Assembly: GCF_030445035.2 (NCBI RefSeq)
Contig: NC_080677.1
Coordinates: 155,621,169-155,685,168 of the forward strand
Source: Dasypus novemcinctus
Lineage: Eukaryota > Chordata > Mammalia > Cingulata > Dasypodidae
Length of the DNA stretch: 64,000 nucleotides
Reading direction: 5' to 3'
In this document: piece after piece, positions 25,301-38,101 of the stretch
Numbering within the stretch: position 1 is the first letter of the stretch
Layout: every line of letters starts with the position of its first letter
Notes under the pieces: model-generated
The model's input: only the letters and a program-made list of their open reading frames with translations
What the model was told of the DNA's origin: nothing
The model's database searches: none
Program-made: the position numbers and the translations under genes

Positions 25301-27089
25301 CAATTGCCAGGGGCCCCCGCTGAAGAGGGCCCTGAGTCACAGCAGTGAAAACAGCCAGGATGGGGTGGGGGCGGTTCTTCTCAGGGTAGGACCCTGTCCT
25401 TAGAAAGGCATCCAGGTGAGTCAGTTCTGGGAGTCCAGGGGGGCTAGACCGTTCCTTTGGGCTTTCCTACCGATGGCTTCCTGCATGTGCCCACTCCTGG
25501 GAAGAGCAGAGCCCCGCCCCCACCCTCGCTGGTGTCAGCTGCTCTTCTCACAGGAGTCCCCTGCCCTGTTGACTCTTTTAGATTCTCCTGTTTGTCGGGT
25601 CCCTCAGACACTGCCGCTGTCACTGCCCTCTGCTTTCTCCTGCAGAAGTGCAGGGCACGTGGCTGCTGGAAGGTCTCTACTTGCTCTGGGAATCCATGGC
25701 GATATCTTCTCACCCACTTCTGTTGGAAAAGTCTTCCCTGGGATTTTGGTTTTGCTATCTAATTGCTCCGTTTTAAGGTAGAGATCTGAAGAGAATGAAA
25801 ACTATGCTGCCCCCATCTTCCCAGAATTTCCCCAGATTATTCTATTGCACAGTTAGGGCTGAGATCCGTGTGGCTGGGAAGAAATCTAGGAGACAGATTT
25901 GTTGCTGGACCAGTTCTACAGCTTGAAAACTAACCTATGGAGTCGACTGGAAACAAACGGGTTAAAAAGCCTACTAAATTTTAAGAAGCTGTATTGCAAA
26001 AAATATCCCAGGCTTGGCCAACAAAACGTGTAGCGGTCAATCTCTAAGACTATCGCCAAGTTCTGAAACTCCCACCAACAGCCAGAGACCTCCTACAGCT
26101 GAGCAGGCCCGGAGAGGGATATCCTCCCCATTTCTTTCATGAAGGACAATGTACAGGAGAGATTCTTGTTCTCTCCCTCCAGAGGGCAAACCCTGGCTTA
26201 AAAGAGGGTCTGCAGTCTTTGCAATCTTTGTCCATCACTGACCCATACTTGAAATCTGACAGGAAGGTCATGAATCTGGCAGAGCAAGTCTCTACCTGAG
26301 CCTCAGCTCGGTGGCTCAATGGTTAGGCCACTCTGGGTTAATCACTCTACCTTTCAATTTCCTCCTCTTTGAAAAGGCATTTAACTCATGCCCTACTTTC
26401 TAGAGGGGTTATAACCACCAGCTGAAATAACACATCAGGAAACACTTCCAACAACTGAAGCACCATATGCATGTGAAGTGTGTAGTTTTTAAAAGCCAGT
26501 CCTGCCCCAATTGTCATTTTCTGTTCTTTTTCTTTAAACATATCCATCCCTCATACAATCCCAACCAGGCTGTCTCAGATAGTCTGAGAAATATGACTGA
26601 TGGCAACCATACACCCCCTGGCTAAGTTAACAGGAAATTGGAGATGCTACTGAAAAGACAGCGTGTTTTCAAAGAGCCCTTCCCTCCTCCAGGGACTCAG
26701 CTGTCAGATACATCCTGACAAATTGAGATGAGCACTTCCTCATGGAAATGGGGGCAGGGGCCAAGCTTTAGGTCTTTCCTCATGTTACCAATACAACTGA
26801 AGCCTCTTTTCTGTTGAGTAGACACACACACAAAAGCGCCTAGTGTCTTCCGGTATTCTATTCTCCAGGGTGTCATCTTTGTAAGGAAATACTGAATTTA
26901 GAGATGAAATGCCTTTGCTAAAATAGAAATAATAATTAAGTTGCACAAATCAAAATAGCAAGGTACGTATTAGATTTTTAAAAACACAGATGAAAATCCC
27001 AGTGAACCAAAGCAAAATTCAATCACATGAATATCTGAGTTAGCTCATTTAATTAATAAGAATTTATCAAACAACATGTGTCCAAAATG
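25301..27089. other. Unique sequence with a MIR-like remnant
   Basis: Frames at 25416-25781 overlap on both strands and are not convincing. At 26320-26400 the order 'aatcactctacctttcaatt...cctcctctttgaaaa' resembles MIR in plus orientation. No other features. Confidence 0.4.
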
Positions 27090-27400
27090 TTTTTGTGCTC
27101 TTTGGGTACTTTTATGCACTTGTAAATTCCTACAATGAACTTGAAATTCTTTAGTGATCAGGAATGGGGAGAGTTCAATTAGTAAGGCTTCCAGGAAATT
27201 GAAATTGTATATTTGTTTAATTTTACAAAAAGAAACACAGGAAGCATCAGCTCAAAATGGATGAGTGGGTGGGAATAGAAGGCAAGTAGGGCTGGACGTG
27301 AGACTTCTTTAAGTACACCTTTTTACATAATTTTGATTATTTAATGTATAAATGTTTTTTAATAATAAAAGTTATATCACAATAGATTAAAAAGCCCTAA
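27090..27400 (+). mobile_element. Possible old L1M 3' end
   Basis: 'cctttttacataattttgat' followed by 'aataataaaagttatatcac' resembles an L1M 3' end. Weak evidence. Confidence 0.35.
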
Positions 27401-27492
27401 AAGTAAATGCAAACAGAATCAAATAAATTTAAATATTTATCAAATTGATAAAATAATCACACAGAGAAAAGAATTATTTCAACTAACTTTTT

Positions 27493-29185
27493 CAAATACT
27501 TAAAAAAAATTTTTAAGATACTTAGATTACATAATTGTTGCATAAAAAATATAGGGGATTCCCATATGCCCTGCTCCCTACCCCTCCCACATTTTCCCAC
27601 ATTAAGAACATTTTTCATTACTGTGGAACATTTGTTACAATCAATGTACACACTTTGAATCATTGCCACTAAGCGTGGATTGTAGTTTAGTTGTAGTTTA
27701 CACTTTCTCCCGCACAATTTTGTAGGTTATGGCAAAATATATAATGGCATGTATCGGTCATTGCTATGTCATTCAGGATAATTCTCAAGGGCTGAAAATG
27801 CCCCCATATTATACCTATTTTCCCCTCTCCCTTCCCTCAGAACCTCCAGTAGCCACTGCCTCCACATCAATGATAAAAGTTCTTATATTGCTAGAATTGC
27901 AATAAGTCTATAGTAGAATAACAATATGTCTACTCTAGTCCATCATTCATTCCCCAATCCTGAGGATTCTGGGATGGTGATGCCCATTCCACCTCTAATT
28001 GAGAGGAGGCTTAAATCCCATGGGGCAGGTAGATGGGATTCTCTTGCTTCCAGTTGCAGAATCTCTCTGTTTCTCAGGATGGTTGTTGTCAATCATCATC
28101 TCCTTGTTAATTGTCCTGGGTGAGTCCAGTGAACTGGAGAGTAGGTGTTGCAACTCTTTTAGATTCAGGAATCAATTGGCACATGGACAGTCCAAAGATT
28201 TAAGTATCTTAGACATAGACCTATCAACTCTAGTACTAACTATAGGTTTAAATAGAAGGGTCAGGAGAGCCATGTGTAGGGAAACCACAACTGAGTCCAA
28301 CTCTATCACACTGGGAAGTATAGATTCCAAAGTAGAGTCCACTGACAAGACACCAAACTCCTGATCTGTCTGCCCCATCTATAGTGTCTGGATGTCTCCA
28401 GAGTCCTTAGGAGCCCTGCTATTTGAGGCAATATTTACTTTGACAGTCAATGAGATCCTACTGAGACACACAAAAGTGTAACCTCTGGAATGACCTCCTG
28501 ACTCATTTTGAAGTTTCTTAGTCATATAAATTCATTTGTCTTTACCTTTTCCCCCTTTTCGTCAAGGTCTTTTTCCACTTGCTTTGCTAGATGATGCTAG
28601 ATGATGCTTGGTAGTAATCACTCGGTGCCAGGGAAGCTCATCCCCAGGAGTCATGTCCCACACTGGAGGGAAGGTTATGTATTTATACGCTGAGTTTGGC
28701 TTAGAGAGATGCTGCATTTGAGCAACAAGGAGGTTCTCAGGAGATAACTCTTGGGCATCCTATAATACTAGGTTAAGTTTCAATTTCAAAAGTAAAGGTT
28801 TGTAAGTATAGTCATTAATGTCAAGGGCCTGCCCATGGTCCATCCTCCTTCACTAGTCACTGCACCTGTATTCAGGGGTTCTTGCTGTCCCATTAGAGAA
28901 TGTGGCAGAGCTCCCCAGGATGGGAATTCGATATTCTTTTGGTTATTGTGTGAAACTCCACCCACCATGACAAAGCCCCATGAATACTTGAACACAGTCA
29001 TATTCCTTATAGGTATGCCCCAGGTGAACTTCTTCCCATGCATCCCTCATCACTGACACCCCACACCAACGATCCTTCCCTGCCATAGTTGTAACCCTTC
29101 TGTGTTCCAAAACTTTTTCAAAAATGAATCCGACAAAATAACCAAACACAATTAATAAGAAAGTGAAATAATAATGATAGTTTTT
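27493..29185 (-). mobile_element. L1 3' region, left arm of inverted pair
   Basis: The complement of the same 3' UTR found at 22.2-22.7 and 29.6-30.3 kb, but extending further upstream (about 1.7 kb). Its 3' end lies at the left, near 'aagatacttagattacata'. Minus- and plus-strand frames here are UTR. Confidence 0.82.
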
Positions 29186-29200
29186 AAAAAGAAATATTGG

Positions 29201-29587
29201 GGAAACGGACTTTGGCCCAGTGGTTAGGGCGTCCGTCTACCATATGGGAGGTCCGCGGTTCAAGCCCCGGGCCTCCTTGACCCGTGTGGAGCTGGCCATG
29301 CGCAGTGCTGATGCGCGCAAGGAGTGCCGTGCCACGCAAGGGTGTCCCCCACGTGGGGGAGCCCCACGTGCAAGGAGTGCGCCCGTGAGGCGAGCCGCCC
29401 AGCGTGAAAAGAAAGAGCAGCCTGCCCAGGAATGGCGCCGCCCACACTTCCCGTGCCGCTGACGACAACAGAAGCGGACAAAGAAACAAGACGCAGCAAA
29501 TAGACACCAAGAACAGACAACCAGGGGAGGGGGGGGTAGGATTAAATAAATAAATAAATCTTTAAAAAAAATAAAAATAAAAAAAAT
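29201..29587 (+). mobile_element. Young DAS SINE (chimeric) between the L1 arms
   Basis: Head 'ggaaacggactttggcccag' with 'ggttcaagcccc', then body and A-rich tail. A perfect 15-bp TSD, 'aaaaagaaatattgg', lies at 29186-29200 and 29588-29602. The head matches 47115-47489 more closely than the other copies, so the two probably share a subfamily. The 184-codon minus-strand frame at 29237-29791 is SINE antisense. Confidence 0.96.
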
Positions 29588-29602
29588 AAAAAGAAATATT
29601 GG

Positions 29603-30345
29603 CTCTGGGGTTGGTTTATGCTCAAAAGACTTGAATCTCTGAACTGACCATGTGCCAGCTGGGCTCTGAGCCTCAGCAGAGTTGCAAATCCTACTGTTCA
29701 GTTCATTGGACTTACCCAGGTCAGCTAACAGGGAGGTGAGAATGATTGACCACCACACCAGAGAACTAAGAGAGTCTACAACTGCAAGCATTCATCAACC
29801 ATCAACCGTGTGGGATATAAGCCCCCTCTCAGTTTAGAGGTGGAATGGACATCACTTTCTCAGGGTCCTCAGGATGGAGGAATAGAATATGGAGTAGAGT
29901 GCACTTACTGGTATTCTACTATAGAACTATTGTGACTCTAGAAATGGAAGAAATTGTATCATTGATGTGGAGACCATGGCCACAGTAGTTGCTGAGGACA
30001 GGGAGAGGGAAGAAGAGGTGTGATATGGGGGCATTTTGGGGACTTGGAGCTGTCCTAAATGATGTTGCAGGTACAGATGCAGGACATTATATATCCTGCC
30101 ATAACCCACTGAATGGACTGGGGGAGAGTGTAAACTACAATGTAAACTTTAATCCATGCAGTGCAGCAGTGCTCCAAAATGTATTCACCAAATACAACAA
30201 ATGTGCCACAATGATGAAAGAGGTTGTTGATGTGGGAGGAGTGGGGGAGTTGGGAGTGTGGGGTACATGGGAACCTCTTATATTTTTTAGTGTAACATTT
30301 TGTATGATCTATGTATCTTTGCTAAAAAAAAAAAAACCCAAAATA
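29603..30345 (+). mobile_element. L1 3' region, right arm of inverted pair
   Basis: Same 3' UTR as 22163-22770 but in head-to-head orientation with 27493-29185. It ends at 'gtatgatctatgtatctttgc' plus a 13-A run and A-rich DNA. Confidence 0.83.
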
Positions 30346-30505
30346 CAAGAAACAAAAAAAAAAAACAAAAAAATTGAAATAATAAATAATAATAAATATA
30401 AAATTTTAAAAATGTTTTTGACATTATGTCTTTTATCACTGTAAGATCTGTTGTCTTGTATGTACACTGACATTTTCTTCCATTTATTCTCCCTATGTCT
30501 TATTT

Positions 30506-31116
30506 TTTTTCATTTTGTCCTCAAAGAAGCTCAGGATACAGAAAACTCATACACAGAATATAGGGCATTTCCATGTATACAATATCCTCCCCCTTTCCCC
30601 CTTTCCCCTATTAAAAACATTTTACATGTGGATAGTATATTTGTTACAATTGATGTACAAATATTAAAACATTGCTACTAACCATGGTCAGTGATTTACA
30701 TTATGGTTTATATTGTGGACCATACACTTGTATAAATTTTGATGAAATTTACATGGTCTGTATCCATCATTGCAAGATCATGTAGAATATTTCCATCGCC
30801 CCAAAAATGCCCCATGTTCATCTTGTCAGAGTGTGATATATCCATGGGTGGAGACCCACATAATGAGCAGGAAGATTTTGGACTCCCATCCTGGGGAGTT
30901 CTGCTATGTTCTCAAATAGAGGGGCAGGAGTCTCCAGAGAGGATAGTCAGTGCCTAAAGGGGAGAACAGGCCAGTATGTCAGGCCCTTAATGTTGTTGCA
31001 AGTAACTATGAATCTTGTTTCTCAAGGAGTGAAGCTTGGTAGTTGCTGTGGGTCTTGAAGGGAGGGGCAGGGAACAGAATAGATAGAACATGGGGCTTTT
31101 TGGGGTGATGGAATTG
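30506..31116 (-). mobile_element. L1 3' end with twin-priming inversion
   Basis: On the minus strand, 30835-30506 is a sense L1 3' UTR ending 'cttctttgaggacaaaatg' plus A-run. The outer part, 30836-31116, is in the opposite orientation: 'ctcccatcctggggagttctg' type sequence matches the complement of 28905-28935. The inverted segment ends in 'tttttggggtgatggaattg', the same L1 position at which the sense segment begins, as expected for twin priming. Confidence 0.7.
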
Positions 31117-31879
31117 TTCAACTAACTTTTTATTTTAAGGAAGTTTTTATTCTGACTAATTCAAGTCACTTTACTTCTGCCTGTACATCTGTATTAGGAC
31201 ATATTCTAAGTCCAAAAAGATTGACAAAGAACTCTGAAACTTTACTTATAAGGTTTATTGTTAGTAGTAGTATTGGTATCAGAATTCCAAAACCATTCTA
31301 CTCTGATTATAGGATAAAATGAGTCAGTAAATATATTTATCTTAGGAAACAAGATTTTTCCTGTAAGAGAAAAGAGATCAAAATGTAAAATAAAAGAAGT
31401 TAGGAAAAGTTCTACATAATGATATTTGTGTGGAAACTATCAGTAAGAATTCATGATTCTCTTGAAAATGTACCTCCCAGCTTTGTTCACTGAAATGGCC
31501 TAGAACCATTGACACAGTGTATCAACAGCACACTTACCATTCAGACTTTGGTTTCTAACTGTCATCCCCACCAAAAGAAATTGGACGTCCCTGGAGAAAG
31601 GCTGACTTCAGATCTGGGGCAGAGAAAACGTGAGGGTAACCTGGGACAGCTTATGCCAGAAAACAAGGTGGTGTTCAACGTCTGGTGAGTCCTACTAGAA
31701 GGATTCAGGAGCCAGCTGAAGGGGCACCCACAGGAGAAACAGGACGATCTGAGCACCAAGAAAGAATGATATTAATAATCGATGATAGCAAATTAAATTG
31801 TAAACGCCATGAATTTATGATGTGAAAGTGTGTGTGCACACACATGTATGTGTGTGTGTAAGACAGAAAGAGAGCCAAG
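31117..31879. other. No gene seen; GT-rich run 31830-31860
   Basis: Unique-looking sequence with a short gtgtgt stretch. Confidence 0.35.
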
Positions 31880-31995
31880 AGACAGAGAGAACAAAGGGAG
31901 GAAAATTAAGTCGAAGGTATATAGGTTTCATTTACTATTCTTCCCATTTTTCTGCACGTTTGAAATTTTTCAAAATAATTTGGGGAGAAAGTATT
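31880..31995 (+). mobile_element. Old L1M 3' end fragment
   Basis: 'ttctgcacgtttgaaatttt' followed by 'caaaataatttgggg' is typical of L1ME 3' ends. Confidence 0.5.
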
Positions 31996-33837
31996 GAAGA
32001 TAATATCTTTGAAAAATAGTCAAGTTGCAGCAGGAAAGATAAATGATTAATCCGTGTTCATAAATAAGAATAGTCACTCTCCCCACCCCCAGCTGGGGAA
32101 GGAACACGTCGCACTGGTGGGTCCCTCACCACGACCGCACGTGCGCACTGTTAATTTAAAAGTGCAAACCTGATCCATGTCCTCCCTGGCAATTGCCAAA
32201 AAGCAGAGAGAGCCCTTCCAAAGGAACAAAGTACAGAGCTTGTGGAATGAGGTCTCTCTTTTTATTTTTTATTTTCTTTCTCAGAACAAAGAGCAGGGAG
32301 GGAAATAAACCAGGGCTTGGCTTTGAAAGAGTGGCCCTGGCAGATGTCAATGGCACAACGAGGAAAAGACAGCACCGAAGTGGAAGACAGGAACACATGG
32401 CTGAATGAAGAAATGTGGGCTCTGCGCTGGAAGCTGACCATAATTTTGTGCATCAGAGTGGTGTTTTCCAATTTCTGGAAAAGCTTTTTGGCTATTTTTA
32501 ATGGAAGAATTTCTCTGGCTTCTTAGTAGGTTTGATTCATTCTCCTGTTTCTACCTTCTTCTCTGCACATTTTTGATGATCTGTAAGACCTCTCGTCCCT
32601 CCCCCCTCCTCCACAACACTTAACAGAACACTTTTCCCCAGTGTCCACTCACTTGGAGCCCTAGGAGCCTCTTCTGTTGCCAGGGGATTTGAAAGACCAT
32701 GTGCCATCCTTAGAGACTCTCACCTGGGCACAAAGAATCATGGTTTCACAGCTTGGATCAGAATAACCTATTTTTCAAGTTCTTTGATGGAGTGACCAGT
32801 TTTAATTATTGCAAGCAAAGGCCTCAACAACTTTGAAAGAGGGCGGTTGAAGCTAGCTGCTTAAAATACATACACATGCTGGCATTCACCTGATATCTGT
32901 ATTCAACATACATCTGTGCATCAGAGGGTAGGAAGATGTTAGAGCTGGTTGAGCTGGCCTTGACAATGGAGCAGGGGCAGAATCCCCGGCCAGGCACTGA
33001 CCCCTCATTCCTTCCCATGAAAGTTGTTGAAAATATCTTCTATTGAGGGTCTTCATGAACTAATTTCTTTGAAAAATGAGATTATAAATGTATGGCGTTC
33101 AGGGACATGATACTTTTATATAATCCAACAAGACTCCAAAGTCATAGAGGTGCCACATACCTGATGGGGACTAAATACATACATACTCCCTCCAACCGAA
33201 ACACTTTACACTCCTTTTCTTCCTGGAGACATGGTTTCCCGGCTGCATGTTTGTGGGATGGTATCACAAGCTGGCTAAATCTGTTTCCCTTTTCAGACTG
33301 GCTGCTAAGAGGTTCAGAGCCAAATGGGAAGCCCATCTCTACCGGGGTAATCAAAACTGTCAGCCCCGTATTTGGGGGCACTGGCCTTTTGTTTGCATCT
33401 TCATGAATTCATACCTTATTCTGGGTGCAGATTTGTAAATTGCCTTGAGTCCTTCTTAGAATGAGGTGGATTCTAAGAAATGAAGGGCATGCTGGTTGAA
33501 GGTAAACCATAGTCAAAGCTGTGCTTGTTGCAGGACATCTTCATTTGTGCAACTAACAGGTGTGTGGTGGTGGGAGGAGACTGTGCAACAGATCCCAGGA
33601 TGCTCTTTGCCAATTATCAGGAATAATAATAGACTAAAGACCACCAGGCCCAAACCCAAATTAAATACAAGAAAAGCAAATTCCTGGAGAGCAACTCTCA
33701 GTTGGCAAAACCAATGAATGAAGCCACTGTTTTGGCTCCTCGTAATGCACAACTGCCCAGGAGCCTGGAAGAAACGGGAACTAACTGTGCTGGACACGTG
33801 ATGCACATTAACCCCACAAGCTCTATGACAACACTGT
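31996..33837. other. Unique sequence, no gene identified
   Basis: No repeats recognised. Frames at 32156-32526, 33092-33438 and 33496-33806 are short, overlap on both strands and carry no motif. Confidence 0.4.
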
Positions 33838-33985
33838 AACGGAACATTGTTATTATTATTCCATCTTACACACGAGGAAATCGAGGTTCATAGACAATAA
33901 CTTGCCCAAAGTCAATGCAGCTGTGAGAAAATGGCAAAGCAAGAGTTAAATCCCTGGGGGCCTGATTCCAAAGTCGTTTGCTGGG
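33838..33985 (-). mobile_element. MIR SINE
   Basis: The plus strand is the MIR complement: 'ttattattccatcttacaca', 'cgaggaaatcgaggttcata', 'acttgcccaaagtcaatgc'. Confidence 0.88.
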
Positions 33986-34651
33986 GGAGGCTGCATGGGG
34001 TCCATCCTCGCTTTATTCCCCCAGATGTCATTTTTGTGGATGTCATTTCACCCTGAGCCCTGATGGGGCTGCTCCATGGAGCCTTAAAGCATTTTAATTC
34101 TTTGGAGGAAAGGAACTTTAAAAATATAAAGCCAAGTGGAATGAGGCCAAAGAACCACTGGACAACTGCCCAGTTTGGTTTTGGGGCCCTGTGAGAATTG
34201 GAGAGCAAATGTCGAAGAACAGATTTTGCCCTCTGGCACCTCCAGATGTCACAAGAATTTGTAGAAGCTCCTGGAGTCCAGCGCCCCTGGCAGATACTGA
34301 TGCACACAACCTCGAAGCCGCGCCTTGGGGCCCGCCTGCCTGGGTGTGAGGCCTGGCCCTGCCCGTGGCCACAGTCACAGCCCCAGGGCCAGATGTGGGG
34401 CCTCTTCTCTCCAGACCTCCAGCCAGGGCTGCCCACACACCGGAGCTGCGTGGATCCAAGCCAGAGCGGCTGCCTGCCACCTTCTCTTGGCGCCATCCTA
34501 GGTGGCATGTCCTCCACGTATCTTCCCTCCAAAGAAGCTCCAGTCCTCTCTGCTTTATTTTGGATCCCTTTTGCCCAACTACAGTGACATGATCAACACC
34601 AGTCTCTATAATGTATTGCTATGCACCCCCCACCCTGCAAGATCAAGAATC
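33986..34651. other. No gene seen
   Basis: GC-richer unique stretch. The minus frame at 33912-34532 (206 codons) begins outside the MIR but runs into it, overlaps two plus-strand frames, and shows no known domain. Confidence 0.4.
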
Positions 34652-34824
34652 TTTTTTTTTTGAGGTGGTGGGGGACAGGGACTGAACCCTGCACCACATC
34701 AGCTTCCCTGAGTTGTTTTTTTTTTCATTTGTTTTCTTGTTTTTTCAGGAGGCACCAGGCACCAAACCCGGGACCTCCTGTGCATGAGGTGGGTGCTCAA
34801 CTGCTTGAGCCACACCCACTCCCT
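34652..34824 (-). mobile_element. DAS SINE dimer (two tRNA-derived units)
   Basis: Two units in tandem: a partial one (34652-34710, 'ggggacagggactgaaccct') and a nearly complete one (34740-34824, 'caccaaacccgggacctcc' to 'gcttgagccacacccactcc'), separated by a T-rich linker. Confidence 0.85.
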
Positions 34825-34844
34825 GTAACTTTTATGGTCCTATA

Positions 34845-34985
34845 CTTGTTATTTATGTCTGTCTCCCACTAGACACCAGCCTTCATGAGGGCAGGCACCA
34901 CATCTGCACTGAATACTGCCCAGGTCTGAAATAATGCCTGGCCCCAAACAAGTGCTCGGTAAGAACCTGATGAGTAGATGAATGA
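34845..34985 (+). mobile_element. L2 3' end
   Basis: 'ttcatgagggcaggcacca', 'aataatgcctggcccc' and 'caagtgctcggtaagaacc' follow the L2 3' end. Confidence 0.75.
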
Positions 34986-36130
34986 TCTCCTTCAAAGAAT
35001 GAAGCTCTAATGCCATAGCAATGATAAAGGTAGCAATAAAACACCCATCACACAAACTTCCTACACTAGCTGGCCCACAAAGAAGACAACTCGTTCAAAG
35101 ATGAGAAATAACCATAAAAGAACCCACACTCCCCCCAGCAATCTCTTGGTGGAGAATCTGGTTCCAGCTCATTGATACTGGCCATGGCCCACCCTGCAGC
35201 TACATGGTCACCGGGCAGCTCTGGCCATGGCACTGTCTGCAGCTTTGCTCGATGCTCCCAGGAAGTGAACAGACATGGGGAGCACCACGCACACCCAGAA
35301 GGCTGTGGTCCAGTCAAGGAAAGCGCAGCCATCTCTTCCAGAGGACTCAGGGAGCTGGAGGAAGTTGGGCACCTCCCAGGAACCACCTACCTCAGGATTT
35401 ATTGTTACATAAATTCAAGGGTGTTGTAATAGGGGTTTTCTGTTACTTGCAGCCCAAAGGAAAGTAACTGAAAGTTGTTGGTAGCATGTACCATTTGTGA
35501 AAGACTGACAAATTTTAAAAATTAATACTAAAAAAATAATAATTCTTGCATAGCATAACCTGTAGAAGAATACCCAAGAAAGTAGGCTCACTTGTTATTT
35601 TATACCCTTTTGTCCACTTCGGAGGGATTCTTTTTTTTCCTTTTGTATATACTACCTATTCAAAATAATTATTTCTCCAATCAGGAGATTCCTGTTTTTA
35701 AACACTGCCTCTTCTTGGCCCTTGGGGTTTGGGGCCAGGCCCTAGCGGCTAGCTGATTTACCACTGAGCATGATTCAACATCTCCCTTTTTCTCCCAGAC
35801 CCTGCCTTTGCACCTCTCCCACCTTGTCCTCTATTTCTGTACCTGGTCCTGATCACCGTTTAGGATTTCTCTTCTGTCTCAGTTGAGTACTCACCTCTCA
35901 GGGTCTGGCCCAGGATAGTCTGGTGCCAGCAACTTAGAGATTAGCCATGGCCTACCCTGCAGGCTTTGGGGTCCTTGAGGCACACTAGGCAAGGCCACGT
36001 GCTTGTGTGGCCAGCGTTTCCAGGGCCTTTGTTCTGACCCTTCATTGTGACCCTGGGGCCACTCTCCTCACTCAGAAGGTCAAGTAAACACAAATCCAGC
36101 AATCTAAGAGAATGCCACGAGGCAGGACCC
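34986..36130. other. No gene identified
   Basis: Unique sequence. Around 35430-35470 'ctgttacttgcagcccaaag' is similar to 5029-5046, suggesting a shared old repeat of unknown name. Confidence 0.35.
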
Positions 36131-36650
36131 TGTGACCTAGTTTCCTAAAAGACACTGGGAGCTATATACCAAAAATGAGCTGGCTTTTACCATGGGGATT
36201 TATTAGGTTAAAAGTGTACAGTTCTGAGGCTATAGAAGTGTCAAATCAAGGCATCCTCAGGAGATTCTTTGTCCCCGAGCTGCAGCTGTGGGCAGTTAGG
36301 CTCATGGCAGGGCTCTGCTCATCTTTCCCTCTCCTCTGGGTCTCCTTACTTTCAGCTTCTGGCTGCTGTATCTGTGGCTTTTGTTTCTGCTGGATTCATT
36401 GATTTAAACTTCTAGAGGCTGCTCTCTGTCTCTGCAGACTTTTTCTGCATCAGTGGCTTTTTATTCCTCCCTTTATAAAGGTTGCCCCTAAGAGGATTAA
36501 GACCAACCCTGGGTCACACAGTCTATTCATAGGCCCTTAACTGAAGTCATTTAATCCAAAGGCTCCACCACAATCTGTTTACATGCATGGGAATGGATTA
36601 GCTCTAAGAACAGGATTTTCTAAGGTCCACAAATCCTTCAGACTGCCACA
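36131..36650 (-). mobile_element. Solo LTR, MaLR-like
   Basis: TG...CA ends ('tgtgacctagtttcc' to 'gactgccaca'). Shares 'ggggatttattaggttaaaa', 'gtgtcaaatcaaggcatc' and 'gagctgcagctgtgggcag' with the LTR at 13796-14535, so the two belong to one family. Confidence 0.8.
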
Positions 36651-38101
36651 TCCTGGGAGCAGAGGGAAGAATGGGGATCTGGAGCAGCCTGAAATAAGTT
36701 GCTGGTGGGGCATCCATCCCCAGGAAACAAGAAGTTCTTTGCTAAACTGCTGCCAGATTCTAGAAAGGCTGCTTTCTTCTCAAGTGGATGCTGACAGAAG
36801 GTAGCACTGGTTAGCAGAAGGGCACATGTGCTTTTGGGAAAACATGCCTAGCATGAGTGTCAAACACAAGGCTCGTGCTGGGTCAAAGTTAGCCGTTCTG
36901 TTCAAGATGACCAGATGGCCCACAGCATGGCTGCACAAACTTGAAACGTGTTGGAGTTGAGGGCAAAGACTCAGGGTAGGATCTAGGCATGCGTGGTTAC
37001 TCCCAGCTTCCTGAACAGTGGGGCAGTGGGGAATGGGAGAAGGCTTCTAAGGCCACAGGCTGAAAGGGAGTCTGGCACTTTCCAGAAGTTGGCTAGGAGA
37101 CTCACGTTTTAAAACCTACTTCGGTGTTTATATGCTGGGATTGGAAATTTCCTTCTTTCCTTTTTTTGTTTTTTTGCCAGAGGAGGTAGGGGAGATGGAA
37201 GGCCAATAACAATGTGATGTTCGAATAATATTTGAGAACTCTTGTAAGAGGTGCCTGTGTTGTATTCGAAGAAAACATTTGGTTATTAGAGAAACACCTA
37301 AAAACCTTTAAGAATCACAGTAAATACAGTACAGTGCAGACAACCCAAACACAGTAAGGAGGGCCCCAGAGAGGCCTGAGGGCTTGGTCCAGAATAGCAA
37401 ATGCAAGCTTGGAAGCCCTTTGAAGTCTTAGGGTTGTTCTTTGAAATTCATCCAGTTTTGCATTCTACCCTACCCATCAGTGTTTATTTTATTATGAAAA
37501 TAATGTTTTTTTCTCCTCCAAAATCGTCAAACGAAGCCCAGTTCTTCAGGAAGGTGTGGCAGGGAGACACACGTCCTGTTTCAGATGCCCAGGGACTTGA
37601 ATAATCAGGGAGTGCCATCCTTAGGAGCAGTTTAGGGCCACTGCTGGTGGGTGACAGGCTGACGGATGACAGGGCAGAAGCGCCGATCCCAGCCTCTTCC
37701 AAGGGGCCTCCGGGGCCTCCCTCCAGACCCTTGAGACCGCACAGCACTTTTCGTGCATCTCACTAGGACAAAGAACCGGGGTCAAAGAACCGGGGTCTCC
37801 TGGGGCCGCTGATACCCTTGGTGCCCTTGTGATCGTCTGCGTCCGTGCAGGTGGGCTACGCCGTGACAACAAAGCAGACTCAAACAGTGACTAGCCCAAT
37901 GCACTGGAAATATGGCCATCCAAGGAGTGCTGGGCAGGTGACTCTAATCCATGGGGTCACTCAGGGTCCCAGGCAGATGGAGGTTCTTTATCACGCGGCT
38001 TCCAGTTTGCCACCCCTATCAGGCAGACGAGGAAAAGAGCAGGTCGCAACATGAATGCAACCCATCTGTAGGCCAGGGATGGCATTGACACATGTACTTC
38101 C
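36651..38101. other. No gene identified
   Basis: Unique sequence with no recognised repeat or exon. Confidence 0.4.

Noticed and set aside
29237-29791. 184-codon minus-strand open frame
   Set aside because: Runs through the antisense of a DAS SINE; nearly the same peptide recurs in the antisense of the SINEs at 20.9, 47.1 and 51.7 kb.
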